Positions 24,561 through 33,832 of a DNA stretch of 64,000 nt are shown here, piece after piece. The position numbers and the translations under genes were made by a program. The stretch is from positions 1 through 64,000 of the forward strand of contig CAWKEY010000053.1 of NCBI GenBank assembly GCA_963848675.1, read 5' to 3'. Position 1 is the stretch's first letter. Each line of letters begins with the position of its first letter. Source of the stretch: CAWKEY01 sp963848675 (GTDB taxonomy: Bacteria; Pseudomonadota; Gammaproteobacteria; Methylococcales; Methylomonadaceae). The notes below the pieces were generated by a model that did not search any database, was not told the origin of the DNA, and saw only the letters and a list, made by a program, of their open reading frames with translations.

Positions 24561-25722
24561 AGCGCCCTATAAAGTCGATTAGCCTGCGTATTTGCCAATC
24601 GGTCATGGGCGAATTACGAGCCAGTTGAGTTTGAATGCGCTCAGCCTTTTCGCGCACGGTTAATGTACAGGGTACATGATATAAACCGTTTCGCCGTACT
24701 TCGTGAATCACATACTCAGCCGGATTGAGCTGAGGCGAATAACTGGGTGTGTGCCAAAAGCTCAGGCTAAACTCCGGCAGGACCACCTGCCGGCCGATTT
24801 CGGCAAGTAACTCATGTACGCCGGTTTCCATTCGCTTGCCGTGAATTCTGGCGTTATCCAGCAAAAAGGTTAACTGCTTGAAGCCTTTTTGCAGGTACAG
24901 CAACACGTTGAGTACGACGACCCTGACGGCTTCTTCAGTGCTACTTTGCTCGTTAAAGTCAACACGCGTGGTTCCGCGTTGTACATCAACGGTCAGGAAG
25001 CCGTTCAGTTTTTGCCGGTGCCGCTCATCACTCGCTATCCTGGGCTTAGTATTTTTCTGGGCCCACGCGTAATGCGTGTACGGCACACTTTGCACCGCAA
25101 ACTCGTCCAGAGCAATCAAAGCAGTATCTTCACTGAGCTGTGCCGTTTTTTTTAAAGTCGGCGATAAATTCAGCCTGTGCCTGGGCGTTGGCAGGGCCAT
25201 AGTCGCGGTGCACTTTTTGTAACGACAGGCCCCATTGGGCGAACAGTTGATACAGGCGAGCGCGACTTACTTGAACGTGCCATTTTTGCTCAATCACTGC
25301 GCGCATGCGGTCTGCCGTCCATTGATAGCTGTCAATACCATAATCAGCCGGGGTTTTATGCAGCAGCATATAGCGCACGATACGTTGGCGCTGTTCAGAC
25401 AAGCGCTGCTCCCGGTGCACCGGCGCGCGCTCAAGCAATTTTTCAAAGCCGCCGTGTAAATAGCTGTCGAGCCAATACACCAGGGTCTGCCGACGAACGT
25501 GGTGTTCGCGACACACTTCGGACAGATTCTGCCCATCCCAAATGGCTTTCAGTGCCAAAAGCCGTCTGCGCTGCCAATACTTTTGATGGCCGTAATACTG
25601 CTTCTGCCAAGCTTCCTGATCGTGAGGCGCCAGGCGCTGAAGGCGTAGTCTGCGAATCATGCCTCCTCCTTAATATTGCTGTTTCAGTAACTTAAAGATA
25701 CACGTTTTTTGGATCAGTTGGG
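24537..25722 (-). mobile_element. IS630-family insertion sequence
   Basis: The ends are imperfect: the left begins near TACTCTAAAACCGTTCAACT and the right (complement) near TGATCCAAAAAACGTGTATC, with matching CTTTA further in. IS630 elements insert at TA. Boundaries are good to about 5 bases. The element truncates the membrane gene on its left and abuts an IS1595 element on its right. Confidence 0.75.
24541..25660 (-). CDS. IS630 transposase, two overlapping frames (-1 frameshift)
   Basis: Frame A (25660 down to 25130, 176 residues) carries the winged-helix DNA-binding half (LLALKAIWDGQNLSEVCREH, RRQTLVYWLDSYL). Frame B (25200 down to 24541) carries the catalytic half with the IS630 DDE residues: LIALDEFAVQ, FLLDNARIHG and PSYSPQLNPAEYVIHEV. 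They overlap and meet at an A8 run on the coding strand (complement of T8 at 25146-25153). A -1 slip there gives a single protein, the usual expression mode for IS630. Nothing else is broken, so it may be active. Confidence 0.85.
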
Positions 25723-25728
25723 AATAAT

Positions 25729-26765
25729 AAGATCCTTCAGCCAAGACATAAGCATTACGACGCTGGACCGCGTATAGTGGACATTTAGTCTTTTAAAAGA
25801 GGGTGTTGTCATGCCAATGAATCGCATTCAGTTCCAACCGGGCTTGTCGATGCCTGAGTTTCTCAAAGACTTCGGTACCGAAGCACAATGTGAGGCCGAG
25901 TTAGAACAAGCGCGATGGCCTCGCGGCTTTGTTTGCCCTTGCTGCACCCACACGGGGCATAGCGTATTTAAAGTCGGATCGCACAACATGTTTCAGTGCC
26001 AAGCGTGTCGACATCAAACGTCGCTCATCGCCGGGACGCTCTTCCAAAGTACCAAACTACCGCTGACCCTTGGGTTCTTGGCGATCTACTTCATCAGCCA
26101 AGCCAAGACCGGCTTGTCCGCATTGGCTCTGATGCGATATCTGGGCGTCAGTTATCCCACGGCATGGCTTATACAGCACAAGCTCATGGAAGCCATGTCG
26201 GATCGGGAAACGCATTACACTCTCAGCGGCCAAGTTCAAGTCGATGATGCTTACTTCGGTCTTGAGCTCAGTGGTGGCAAGGCCGGCCGGGGTTCTGAAA
26301 ACAAAGTCCCCTTTGTTGCGGCGCTTGCCTTCGATGAGGAAGGGCATCCCTTGCGCGTCAAGTTAACGCCAGTCTCCGGCTTTACCAGCAAGGCCATTGC
26401 CGACTGGGTTAAAACCAACCTTGCTTCCCGATGTGCAGTGCTTTCTGACGGCTTGGCCTGTTTTGCTGCGCTGACCGAGGCGGGTTGCCAACACCACGCG
26501 ATCATCATCGGTGGCCGCAAACCTAAAGACCTGCCAGAATTCCTGTGGCTCAACACCGTACTGGGCAACCTAAAAACCAGCCTGGGTGGGGCTTATCACG
26601 CCTTTGATTTCGCAAAATACGCCTCGCGTTATTTAGCGGCGTTCGCCTATCGCTTCAACCGTCGTTTCCAGCTCGATACCCTCCCGAGGCATCTTCTCGT
26701 GGCCGCCATCGCTGTCGGACCTCGCCCAGACGCCTGGCTTCGATCAGCTGAAGCATCTTGCTAAT
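25729..26765 (+). mobile_element. IS1595-family insertion sequence
   Basis: The left end near AAGATCCTTCAGCC (25729) and the right end near GCTGAAGCATCTT (complement AAGATGCTTCAGC, about 26741-26760) are imperfect inverted repeats around a complete IS1595 transposase gene. Exact ends and the usual 8-bp duplication cannot be confirmed because the left flank is another IS. Confidence 0.65.
25811..26764 (+). CDS. IS1595-family (ISXO2-like) transposase
   Basis: A 317-residue transposase with an N-terminal zinc ribbon (CPCCTHTGHSVFKVGSHNMF then CQACRHQTS) and an ISXO2-like DDE/N catalytic domain starting VQVDDAYFGLELSGG, followed by AVLSDGLACFAAL, and the late N/H-x-x-x-K block LNTVLGNLKTSLGGAYHAFD. 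The ATG at 25811 follows GAGGGTG. Full length for the family; likely intact. Confidence 0.92.
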   Translation: MPMNRIQFQPGLSMPEFLKDFGTEAQCEAELEQARWPRGFVCPCCTHTGHSVFKVGSHNMFQCQACRHQTSLIAGTLFQSTKLPLTLGFLAIYFISQAKTGLSALALMRYLGVSYPTAWLIQHKLMEAMSDRETHYTLSGQVQVDDAYFGLELSGGKAGRGSENKVPFVAALAFDEEGHPLRVKLTPVSGFTSKAIADWVKTNLASRCAVLSDGLACFAALTEAGCQHHAIIIGGRKPKDLPEFLWLNTVLGNLKTSLGGAYHAFDFAKYASRYLAAFAYRFNRRFQLDTLPRHLLVAAIAVGPRPDAWLRSAEASC

Positions 26766-26827
26766 CAAGAAAAGTAATGCGGACTGATAGATAAAAATGA
26801 GCACTTTTTAACTACCTTTAAACCCCT

Positions 26828-27805
26828 TTGAACACCTATAAATTCTCAAATCGCTTTAGTGTTGCTCCGATGCTCGATTGGACGGACCGCCATTGCCGCT
26901 ATTTTCACAGGCTGCTGACGCGGCACGCTTTGGTATATACCGAAATGGTGACGACAGGTGCTTTACTGCATGGCGATCCGCAGCGATTTTTGCAATTTAA
27001 TGCGGCTGAACATCCGCTTGCATTTCAATTGGGTGGCAGTAATCCGCATGATCTTGCTGCTTGCTCCAGGCTAATTGAAGATTATGGCTATGACGAAGTC
27101 AATTTGAATGTGGGGTGCCCAAGTGATCGGGTGCAGAACGGACGGTTTGGTGCTTGTTTAATGGCTGACCCTGAGTTGGTTGCCAAATGCGTTGCGGCAA
27201 TGGGGCAGACGGTTGCGATTCCAGTTACGGTTAAATGCAGAATTGGCATTGATGACATGGACTCTTATGAAGAGCTGGTGCATTTTGTGGCAACGCTTGC
27301 CGATGCCGGATGCAGCACGTTTATTATACATGCCCGGAAAGCCTGGCTGAGCGGTTTGTCACCCAAGGAGAACCGCGATATACCGCCCTTGCGCTATGAT
27401 GTGGTTTATCAAATAAAGAGCGATTTTCCGCAGCTGGAAATTGTTTTGAATGGCGGTATTACCTCACTGGATCAGGCTGAGGCCGTTTTGCACCATGTTG
27501 ACGGCGTAATGATGGGGCGTGAAGCCTATCACAATCCGTATATCCTGGCTGAATTGGATAGCCGGTTTTTTGCCGATACGAGTGGGCCAAAATCACGGCA
27601 GGAAATCATGCAACTGCTGCTGCCCTATATTCAACAACAGCTCAAAACGGGTGTGCGCCTAAGCTCTATATCGCGGCATATCTTAGGCCTTTTTCACGGC
27701 GAACCCGGCGCCAGAGGCTGGCGCCGGCATATCAGTGAGAATGCCTGCAAACCCGGCGCCGATGCGCAAGTCATTGTAGATGCATTAAACTTAATTACTC
27801 ATTGA
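26828..27805 (+). CDS. dusA: tRNA-dihydrouridine synthase A
   Basis: A 325-residue flavoenzyme that reduces U20/U20a in tRNA with NADPH. Family marks: APMLDWTDRHCRYFHRLL, the catalytic Cys in NVGCPSDRVQNGRFGACLM, KCRIGIDDMDSY, FIIHARKAWLSGLSPKENR, LNGGI and MMGREAYHNPY. The start is TTG at 26828, since a stop lies just upstream in frame and the N-terminus aligns with DusA only from there. The IS1595 element ends about 60 bases upstream, so its native promoter may have been replaced. Otherwise intact. Confidence 0.93.
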   Translation: MNTYKFSNRFSVAPMLDWTDRHCRYFHRLLTRHALVYTEMVTTGALLHGDPQRFLQFNAAEHPLAFQLGGSNPHDLAACSRLIEDYGYDEVNLNVGCPSDRVQNGRFGACLMADPELVAKCVAAMGQTVAIPVTVKCRIGIDDMDSYEELVHFVATLADAGCSTFIIHARKAWLSGLSPKENRDIPPLRYDVVYQIKSDFPQLEIVLNGGITSLDQAEAVLHHVDGVMMGREAYHNPYILAELDSRFFADTSGPKSRQEIMQLLLPYIQQQLKTGVRLSSISRHILGLFHGEPGARGWRRHISENACKPGADAQVIVDALNLITH

Positions 27806-27845
27806 TGTATACTAGCCGGTCATTTTTTTATAACTGAGAGTGTCT

Positions 27846-28388
27846 ATGGAAGAGTATTTTTCCAAAATTATCGAAGCCGTCGGTGAAGACGTTACCCGCG
27901 AAGGCCTGATCGATACACCGAAACGTGCAGCGCAAGCGTTTAAATTTCTAAACAACGGCTATGAGAAAACACTGGAGGAAGTGCTCAACGACGCCATCTT
28001 TACGGCCGACACTGAGGATATGGTTATCGTCAAGGATATCGAATTGTATTCCTTGTGCGAACACCATTTACTGCCGTTTATTGGTAAATGCCATGTCGGT
28101 TATTTGCCCCAAGGGAAAGTGCTGGGCTTGTCCAAAGTAGCGCGCATCATTGACATGTATGCCCGACGTTTACAGATTCAGGAAAAACTCACCAAACAAA
28201 TAGCGGATGCCATTGAGCTTTCAATTGGAGCTAAAGGTGTGGCCGTGGTTATAGAAGCCAAGCATTTATGCATGATGATGCGGGGAGTGGAAAAACAGAA
28301 TTCGGTAATGACAACTTCGGTCATGACCGGAATTTTCCGTAAAGAAATTAGCACCCGCTCTGAGTTTTTGAATCTGATTAACAGATAA
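27846..28388 (+). CDS. folE: GTP cyclohydrolase I
   Basis: A 180-residue enzyme converting GTP to 7,8-dihydroneopterin triphosphate, the first step to folate (and, in methylotrophs, to tetrahydromethanopterin-type pterins). The zinc-site pattern SLCEHHLLPFIGKCHVGYLP is complete, with the second Cys in AKHLCMMMRGVEKQNSVMTT; GLSKVARIIDMYARRLQ is the substrate-binding block. ATG 27846 after GAGAG is preferred to GTG two codons earlier. The stop overlaps the hemH start by one base. Confidence 0.94.
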   Translation: MEEYFSKIIEAVGEDVTREGLIDTPKRAAQAFKFLNNGYEKTLEEVLNDAIFTADTEDMVIVKDIELYSLCEHHLLPFIGKCHVGYLPQGKVLGLSKVARIIDMYARRLQIQEKLTKQIADAIELSIGAKGVAVVIEAKHLCMMMRGVEKQNSVMTTSVMTGIFRKEISTRSEFLNLINR

Positions 28389-29365
28389 TGTTAGTCATGA
28401 CAGCAAAAAAAACAGCTGTGTTACTGGCCAATCTAGGCTCACCTGCGGCTCCCACAACGTCGGCAGTGCGGCGCTTTCTTAAGGAATTTCTTTGGGATCC
28501 ACGGGTTGTCAATCTCCCCAGGCCATTATGGTGGTTGATCCTGCATTTTTTTGTACTGCCCTTTCGCCCTCGCAAATCAGCAAATGCTTATCGCAAGATA
28601 TGGGATACAAAGGGCTCACCTTTAATTTTCCTGACCTGCCAACTCACTGAGTTGGTGGCTGAGCGGCTAACAGCAAAAGGTGTCATTACAGACTATGCCA
28701 TGCGCTACGGCGAACCTTCAATTGCAAAGCGCTTAAGAGCCTTTAGAGAGCAGGGCATTGACCAGATCATCATTTTGCCCTTATATCCTCAGTATTCTTC
28801 AACAACAACGACATCCATCTATGATGATGTAATCAAAGAACTTAACCGATGGCGCCATCTGCCCAGTCTACATTTTATTAGTCATTACCATCAGGATGAG
28901 CGCTATATTGCAGCAATTGCCGATGCCGTTGAACAGTCATGGCGCAAACACGGCAGACATGAGCTGTTGTTAATGTCTTTTCACGGCTTGCCTGAAGTGC
29001 TGACAAAATGAGGTGATCCGTATTTTTATCATTGCCAAAACACGGCTGTCTTAATTGCTGAAAAACTGGGCTTGAATGATAAACAGTGGCTACTGGTGTT
29101 TCAGTCGCGCTTTGGAAAGGCGGAATGGTTAAAACCCTATTGTGTGGATACCCTGCAAAGTTTACCGGGTCAGGGCATAAAACAAATCGACGTGGTATGT
29201 CCGGGTTTTGCCGTCGATTGCCTGGAAACGCTAGAAGAAATCGCCATGGAGAATAAAGCCCTATTCATTGCCGCTGGTGGCGAAGAATATCGTTATATCC
29301 CAGCTTTAAACGACGCAGAATCTCATGTTGATGCTATAGTTAAATTGCTTGAACGACAACTTTAA
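28388..29365 (+). pseudogene. hemH: Ferrochelatase with in-frame TGA
   Basis: Ferrochelatase inserts Fe2+ into protoporphyrin IX, the last step of haem synthesis. Residues 1-207 are normal: LLANLGSPAAPT, ILPLYPQYSSTTTTSIYDDV, and the metal-site His in LLLMSFHGLP. Codon 208 (29009-29011) is TGA, after which the same frame continues for 117 residues with the rest of the enzyme: GDPYFYHCQNTAVLIAEKLG, VFQSRFGKAEWLKPY and the catalytic Glu region VDVVCPGFAVDCLETLEEIA. Total length would be 325, as expected. Relatives have Arg here, so CGA or AGA to TGA is the simplest cause. Without readthrough the product would be a 207-residue fragment. A true haem lesion would be serious unless a paralogue exists. 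Confidence 0.85.
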
Positions 29366-29370
29366 AAATC

Positions 29371-29565
29371 ATGAATACGAATGGATATGACAGCGACTGT
29401 TCTGTTTGCCGGCTGATGCGTAGCCTTGCTTTTACGGGTGTCGGCATGGGCATAGGCGGAGGAGCGGCCTATTTGTTGGGCGCATCGAAAGAAAACGCGC
29501 TGCTGATAGGTGTTGTTGTGGCGGCGATTATAGTTTTTGGGGTTATCGATAAGAAAAAGAGCTAA
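29371..29565 (+). CDS. Small membrane protein with CxxC, 64 residues
   Basis: A conserved-looking small protein: a CSVC pair near residue 10, followed by two glycine-rich membrane segments (SLAFTGVGMGIGGGAAYLLG; ALLIGVVVAAIIVFGV) and a basic tail. It lies 5 bases after hemH and 5 before the MutS-like gene, so is in the same transcript. No family is recognised with confidence. A metal or redox role for the Cys pair is speculation. Confidence 0.6.
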   Translation: MNTNGYDSDCSVCRLMRSLAFTGVGMGIGGGAAYLLGASKENALLIGVVVAAIIVFGVIDKKKS

Positions 29566-29570
29566 AAACC

Positions 29571-31169
29571 ATGCAAGAGACAATTTTACAAGGCTGGCGT
29601 GATAAATCCTGGCCCGTCGTGCGTTCAAGCAAGCCCTTACAGACCGGCGAAGGTGTTATTGATGAAGGCGCTTTTAGTACCATTGAAGTTGACGAATTAT
29701 TCGATACCATCAACCATGCCTCAACAACGATAGGCCAGTCACTATTGTTTCGGTCTTTAACCCGGCCACTCGCTTCCTTGGCCGAAATCAAGGCAAAACA
29801 GGCAGCCGTTTCCGAGCTGAACAATAATCCGGTGCTAAAAGTAAATCTTGATCGCATTGTGGAAAATGCAGCCGGCAGCGAGAAAAACTTTTATTTACTG
29901 TTGTTTGGTGAATTTCTCGGCTCATTCGGCACCGCCAGAGAAGAGCATGAAATAGAGGGATATGGCTATCTGCAATATAAAAGAGGCGTCCGCTTTATGT
30001 TGGAACTTGTTGACGGTATAAACGCAATTGAGACACCACAAAGCACCTATCTGCGAAGCGTTTTTGACAAAATAAAAGCATTTGCCGATAGCCGCGCCTA
30101 TTCTTTAATGGCTGGCCCCGTCTATGTCTCGGAAAACGGCATTCAATGCAAGCAGGAGCGCAAGGGCTCGCTGACACCGGCAATCATTTTTAAACCCCGC
30201 ATATTCAAGCCGCTGCTAATTTTTTTGTTTTTCGCGTGCATATGGACGCTGGCGCATTTTTTCCCCACTGACATATTCAAAGTTTCTGTTGAGTCCATAC
30301 CAACAGCCACGATTTTTTTTGTGCCGTTATTACTAATTTATTTTCCGATTGTCGGCGGATTTGACAGGGATAGCTGCATCATCCCTTTAAGGCATGAACT
30401 TAAGCATTCACAAGCAGTTGCAGAAACTCTGGACGCACTGGGGCAGCTGGATCAATTACTCTCATTTTTGAAATTTGCCGATGCATTCGGCAGCAGCATG
30501 GTCTTGCCTGAGCTTACAGAAGCAACACATCACCGGATCAAACTGGCTGATGCCAAAAATCCGGTTTTAGGTAAAGCCAACAATCGCTATGTCGGCAACG
30601 ATTTTGTACTGGAAGATGAAAAACTCGTGCTCATAACCGGTCCCAATAGCGGTGGGAAAACTGCTTTCTGCAAAACCATTACCCAGATTCAATTGCTTTC
30701 GCAAATTGGCTGTTTTGTGCCTGCCAAATCTGCAACCCTGACAGTGGCCGACAGAATTTTTTATCAGGCGCCTGAAATCAGTCATCTGGATGATGGGGAA
30801 GGGCGCTTTGGCACGGAACTGAAAAGAACCAAAGATATTTTTCTGGCAACCAGCGCTAAAAGCCTGGTTGTGCTTGATGAATTATCGGAAGGAACGACGT
30901 TTGAAGAAAAAATGGAATCGTCATCCAATGTCCTCAACGGCTTTTATCGGAAAGGCAACAGTACCATTTTAATCACCCACAATCATCAATTGGTCGATAA
31001 CTTCGTAAAGCAGGGGATCGGCGTGGCTAAACAGGTGGAATTTGCTCATGACGCGCCGACCTATAAACTGATTACCGGTATTTCACGCGTGAGTCATGCC
31101 GATCGCGTCGCCAAGAAAATCGGCTTTTCCAAAGAAGATATAGACAACTACCTGGCCGATTCAAAATGA
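29571..31169 (+). CDS. Membrane-anchored MutS-like ATPase
   Basis: A 532-residue protein with the MutS core and ATPase: residues about 40-200 match the MutS lever/core (IGQSLLFRSLTRPLASLAEI), and the ATPase has Walker A GPNSGGKT near residue 357, LTVADRIFYQAPEISHLDDG, Walker B LVVLDELSEGTT near 431, and the His of LITHNHQLV. Unlike MutS, two hydrophobic segments at about 210-232 and 243-262 would anchor it in the membrane. No mismatch-recognition domain is present. The family is annotated as MutS-related; its role is unknown, and mismatch repair is unlikely. It follows the small CxxC membrane protein by 5 bases. Confidence 0.78.
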   Translation: MQETILQGWRDKSWPVVRSSKPLQTGEGVIDEGAFSTIEVDELFDTINHASTTIGQSLLFRSLTRPLASLAEIKAKQAAVSELNNNPVLKVNLDRIVENAAGSEKNFYLLLFGEFLGSFGTAREEHEIEGYGYLQYKRGVRFMLELVDGINAIETPQSTYLRSVFDKIKAFADSRAYSLMAGPVYVSENGIQCKQERKGSLTPAIIFKPRIFKPLLIFLFFACIWTLAHFFPTDIFKVSVESIPTATIFFVPLLLIYFPIVGGFDRDSCIIPLRHELKHSQAVAETLDALGQLDQLLSFLKFADAFGSSMVLPELTEATHHRIKLADAKNPVLGKANNRYVGNDFVLEDEKLVLITGPNSGGKTAFCKTITQIQLLSQIGCFVPAKSATLTVADRIFYQAPEISHLDDGEGRFGTELKRTKDIFLATSAKSLVVLDELSEGTTFEEKMESSSNVLNGFYRKGNSTILITHNHQLVDNFVKQGIGVAKQVEFAHDAPTYKLITGISRVSHADRVAKKIGFSKEDIDNYLADSK

Positions 31170-31219
31170 ATCCAAAGACATCAGCTTAACTGATTCAAGC
31201 CCGATGAGGAGTCACCAAC

Positions 31220-31795
31220 ATGCTAAAAACAGTTGCTCTTTTGCTATTCACCATGATCATCCCGGCTAGCGCCCTGGCTGATATTTTTAAATATGTAGAC
31301 TCCTTTGGGCGTACCTATTATAGCGATGAGCCTAAAAACAGCTTGTACAGACGGATCATCAGGACTAGACCCAAAGATTATGCTAAAGCACTGCCCTATG
31401 CCGGCGTTAATAGAAAGAAATATTCGGAACTGGTGGCTGAAGCAGCCTATAGGCATCAGGTTGATGCCAAATTATTACACGCTGTTATTCAGGCGGAGTC
31501 AGCTTACGATGCGAGCGCCATATCTTCGGCCGGTGCGGTCGGTTTAATGCAGTTAATGCCTGATACCGCCAGACGATATGGTGTTACTGACCGTCGTGAT
31601 CCCAACCAGAATATTGAGGGTGGCACTCGCTATCTTAAATATTTATTGCAATTGTTTAATTCCAATTTAAATCTCGCGGTTGCCGCGTACAATGCAGGTG
31701 AAAATGCGGTAATTAAATATAACCATTCGATTCCGCCGTATCCCGAGACACGCAATTATGTCAAACAGGTACTGGCTTTATATAATAAGTCCTGA
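31220..31795 (+). CDS. Lytic transglycosylase with N-terminal DUF4124
   Basis: A 191-residue periplasmic enzyme that cleaves peptidoglycan between MurNAc and GlcNAc. A signal peptide covers residues 1-20 (ALLLFTMIIPASALA). DUF4124-like residues follow (DIFKYVDSFGRTYYSDEP). The SLT domain begins about residue 75, with the catalytic Glu in LLHAVIQAESAYDASAIS, GAVGLMQLMPDTARRYGV and LAVAAYNAGENAV. GAGGAG precedes the ATG. The length is that of the small SLT enzymes often found in Methylococcales and Pseudomonas. Confidence 0.92.
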   Translation: MLKTVALLLFTMIIPASALADIFKYVDSFGRTYYSDEPKNSLYRRIIRTRPKDYAKALPYAGVNRKKYSELVAEAAYRHQVDAKLLHAVIQAESAYDASAISSAGAVGLMQLMPDTARRYGVTDRRDPNQNIEGGTRYLKYLLQLFNSNLNLAVAAYNAGENAVIKYNHSIPPYPETRNYVKQVLALYNKS

Positions 31796-31797
31796 TA

Positions 31798-32661
31798 ATG
31801 CAGGTAATAACGCCGCAATCATTGGTTGAAAACACGTTAGAGCTGTGTTCACTTCCGGATATTTATTTTCAAATTCGTGAAATGATCAGTGATCCCCGGT
31901 TTTCGATGGAAGACATGGGGCAAGTGATCAGTAAAGATCCCGCCCTGAGTCTGCGCCTGTTGAAAGTCGTAAATAGCTCCTTTTACGGATTTTCGGCACG
32001 GATTGATACAGTTTCCAGAGCAATCAGCATCGTCGGCATCAATGACTTGCAGAATCTGATTCTCGCCACGGCTGTAGTGGATTCTTTCAGCAATATTCCG
32101 AGCGACCTGGTCGATATGACCGCCTTCTGGATGCGTAGTATTAGTTGCGGCGTAATAGCGAGGCTATTGGCAAAAAAAAGTGCAATATTGCACAGTGAGC
32201 GCCTTTTCTTAACCGGTTTGCTGCACGATATCGGCTCTCTGGTCTTATATGCCAAGTTGCCGAGCCAATCTCTTGAGGTTTTATTGACAGCTGCGAACAA
32301 TCGCTATCTGGTAGCTGATCTCGAACAGGAAATTATAGGCTTTACCCATGCGGATATAGGTAGTGAATTAATCAAAGCCTGGGGTCTGCCGGATTCACTG
32401 GCTGAAGCGATAAGATGTTACTTGAATCCGGAAATGGCTTTAACCTACAAGCTTGACACTCATTTATTATTTTTGGCAGCGCGTTTGTCCGATAGTGCCG
32501 AACAAAACAAATCAGTTGCAGATATTCTTGCGGAAGTGCCCGAGGAAACCTTGCTCATCACCCGACTCAATGAGCAACTGATAACAGAAGTCATGCAGTG
32601 CGCCAATACAGAATTTACACAAACATTTGAACTGATGGCCCCCGGCAAGCGCTTTCATTAG
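31798..32661 (+). CDS. HDOD domain protein
   Basis: A 287-residue protein with an HDOD domain, a signalling relative of HD phosphohydrolases. Marks are LCSLPDIYFQIREMISDPRF, SKDPALSLRLLKVVNSSFYG and AISIVGINDLQNLILATAVV, then GLLHDIGSLVLYAK where part of the HD motif survives. HDOD proteins act in signal transduction, often with c-di-GMP or chemotaxis partners. It starts 2 bases after the transglycosylase stop and runs into the end of maf with a 4-base convergent overlap. Confidence 0.9.
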   Translation: MQVITPQSLVENTLELCSLPDIYFQIREMISDPRFSMEDMGQVISKDPALSLRLLKVVNSSFYGFSARIDTVSRAISIVGINDLQNLILATAVVDSFSNIPSDLVDMTAFWMRSISCGVIARLLAKKSAILHSERLFLTGLLHDIGSLVLYAKLPSQSLEVLLTAANNRYLVADLEQEIIGFTHADIGSELIKAWGLPDSLAEAIRCYLNPEMALTYKLDTHLLFLAARLSDSAEQNKSVADILAEVPEETLLITRLNEQLITEVMQCANTEFTQTFELMAPGKRFH

Positions 32662-33242
32662 ACCACTTGCACGCCAAATTGGGCCAATAAGGCAATCAGT
32701 TTGATTAAAGGCAACCCGATTAAAGCATTGGGATCATCGCTCTGAATTTTCTCAAATAAAGCAATGCCCAGGCCTTCAGATTTAAAGCCTCCGGCACAAT
32801 CATAGGGCTGATCAAGATCAACATAATGCTCAATCTGTTTCAACGCTAATGATTTAAAAAAGACTGTGCAAATGTCTACATCAGTCAGGCACTCTTTTGT
32901 TTGGCTGTTAGCAACACACACCCCCGTATAAAAACTTACCTGATTTCCGGATGCCGCCTTGAGTTGAGCAATGGCATTTTCCCTGTTGCCTGGTTTATTC
33001 AGTTGCGTTCCATTGAGCATGGCAACCTGGTCAGAGCCAATAATAAGATGCTCAGGGAATTTTTCGATCAGCGCGAAGGCTTTTAATCTGCTTATGCGTA
33101 GCGCTAGTTCAGGTGGAGTTTCGTGGGCAAGGGCGCTTTCATCAATCTCCGGACAGGCGCTTGTAAAGTCAACCCGCAATTTTTTTAACAATGCCTGACG
33201 ATAATTTGAGCTTGACGCTAGAACCAAATTATTTATTTTCAT
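32658..33242 (-). CDS. yceF: Maf-family nucleotide pyrophosphatase (YceF-like)
   Basis: A 194-residue enzyme hydrolysing non-canonical nucleotides (7-methyl-GTP in the YceF subfamily). Motifs: LVLASSSNYRQALLKKL, EIDESALAHETP, IIGSDQVAMLNG with the catalytic Asp, and YDCAGGFKSEGLGIALFE. ATG 33242 is chosen because LVLASSS must lie near the N-terminus; 11 more upstream codons from 33275 are not conserved. It is divergent from yceD, as in E. coli. The promoter region between them is about 60 bases. Confidence 0.92.
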   Translation of the reverse strand: MKINNLVLASSSNYRQALLKKLRVDFTSACPEIDESALAHETPPELALRISRLKAFALIEKFPEHLIIGSDQVAMLNGTQLNKPGNRENAIAQLKAASGNQVSFYTGVCVANSQTKECLTDVDICTVFFKSLALKQIEHYVDLDQPYDCAGGFKSEGLGIALFEKIQSDDPNALIGLPLIKLIALLAQFGVQVV

Positions 33243-33304
33243 CTCAAGATTAGTTTTGTCATGCGTTTGACGCATTTGTTGTTTCCGGATATTATTGCAC
33301 AGTT

Positions 33305-33832
33305 ATGTTAAATCGATTGCCCGAATATATAGACCCTTTACAGCTGGCTGACAAGCGCGGCGAGTTCAAGGGTCAAATACCATTAAGCAGCATGGATCGA
33401 CTGGCCGGTTTACTGGCCAATGATTCCGGCGCCGTTACTGTTGAGCTTTTTTTTGGCCGGGAAGGAAAATTGGCTAAAATTGAGGGGCAGATACTGGCCG
33501 TTTTGGAGCTTGAATGTCAAAACTGTCTTGGGGCAATGCAATGGGCCGTCACTGGCACAATAAAGCTCGGCATTGTTACCTCAATAGATCAAGCGAATAG
33601 ATTGCCCGCAGATTATGAGCCCTTGTTAGTTGAAGACGGAAAAATTAGTCTTAACACCGTGATTGAAGATGAATTGCTGCTTTCCCTGCCTGCATTCCCC
33701 AGGCATCAGCACGATTGTTTTCACTCCGATTGGCACAATGACACAGTAGAGTCTTCACTGCATAAAGAGCAATCACCCCCAGAAAATCCTTTTTCCATCT
33801 TAGCCAAACTTAAAAACATTGGAGATTCATAA
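33305..33832 (+). CDS. yceD: YceD family protein (DUF177)
   Basis: A 175-residue protein of the DUF177 family, required for 23S rRNA metabolism in bacteria and chloroplasts. Marks: PLQLADKRGEFKGQIPLSSM near the start, LECQNCLGAMQWAV (zinc-type CxxC) in the centre, and EDELLLSLPAFPRH near the end. It ends in the TAATG overlap with rpmF, forming the classic yceD-rpmF unit. Confidence 0.93.
   Translation: MLNRLPEYIDPLQLADKRGEFKGQIPLSSMDRLAGLLANDSGAVTVELFFGREGKLAKIEGQILAVLELECQNCLGAMQWAVTGTIKLGIVTSIDQANRLPADYEPLLVEDGKISLNTVIEDELLLSLPAFPRHQHDCFHSDWHNDTVESSLHKEQSPPENPFSILAKLKNIGDS

Noticed and set aside
29009..29011. Selenocysteine at the hemH TGA
   Set aside because: Ferrochelatase has no selenocysteine form, the position is normally Arg, and no SECIS-like hairpin follows.
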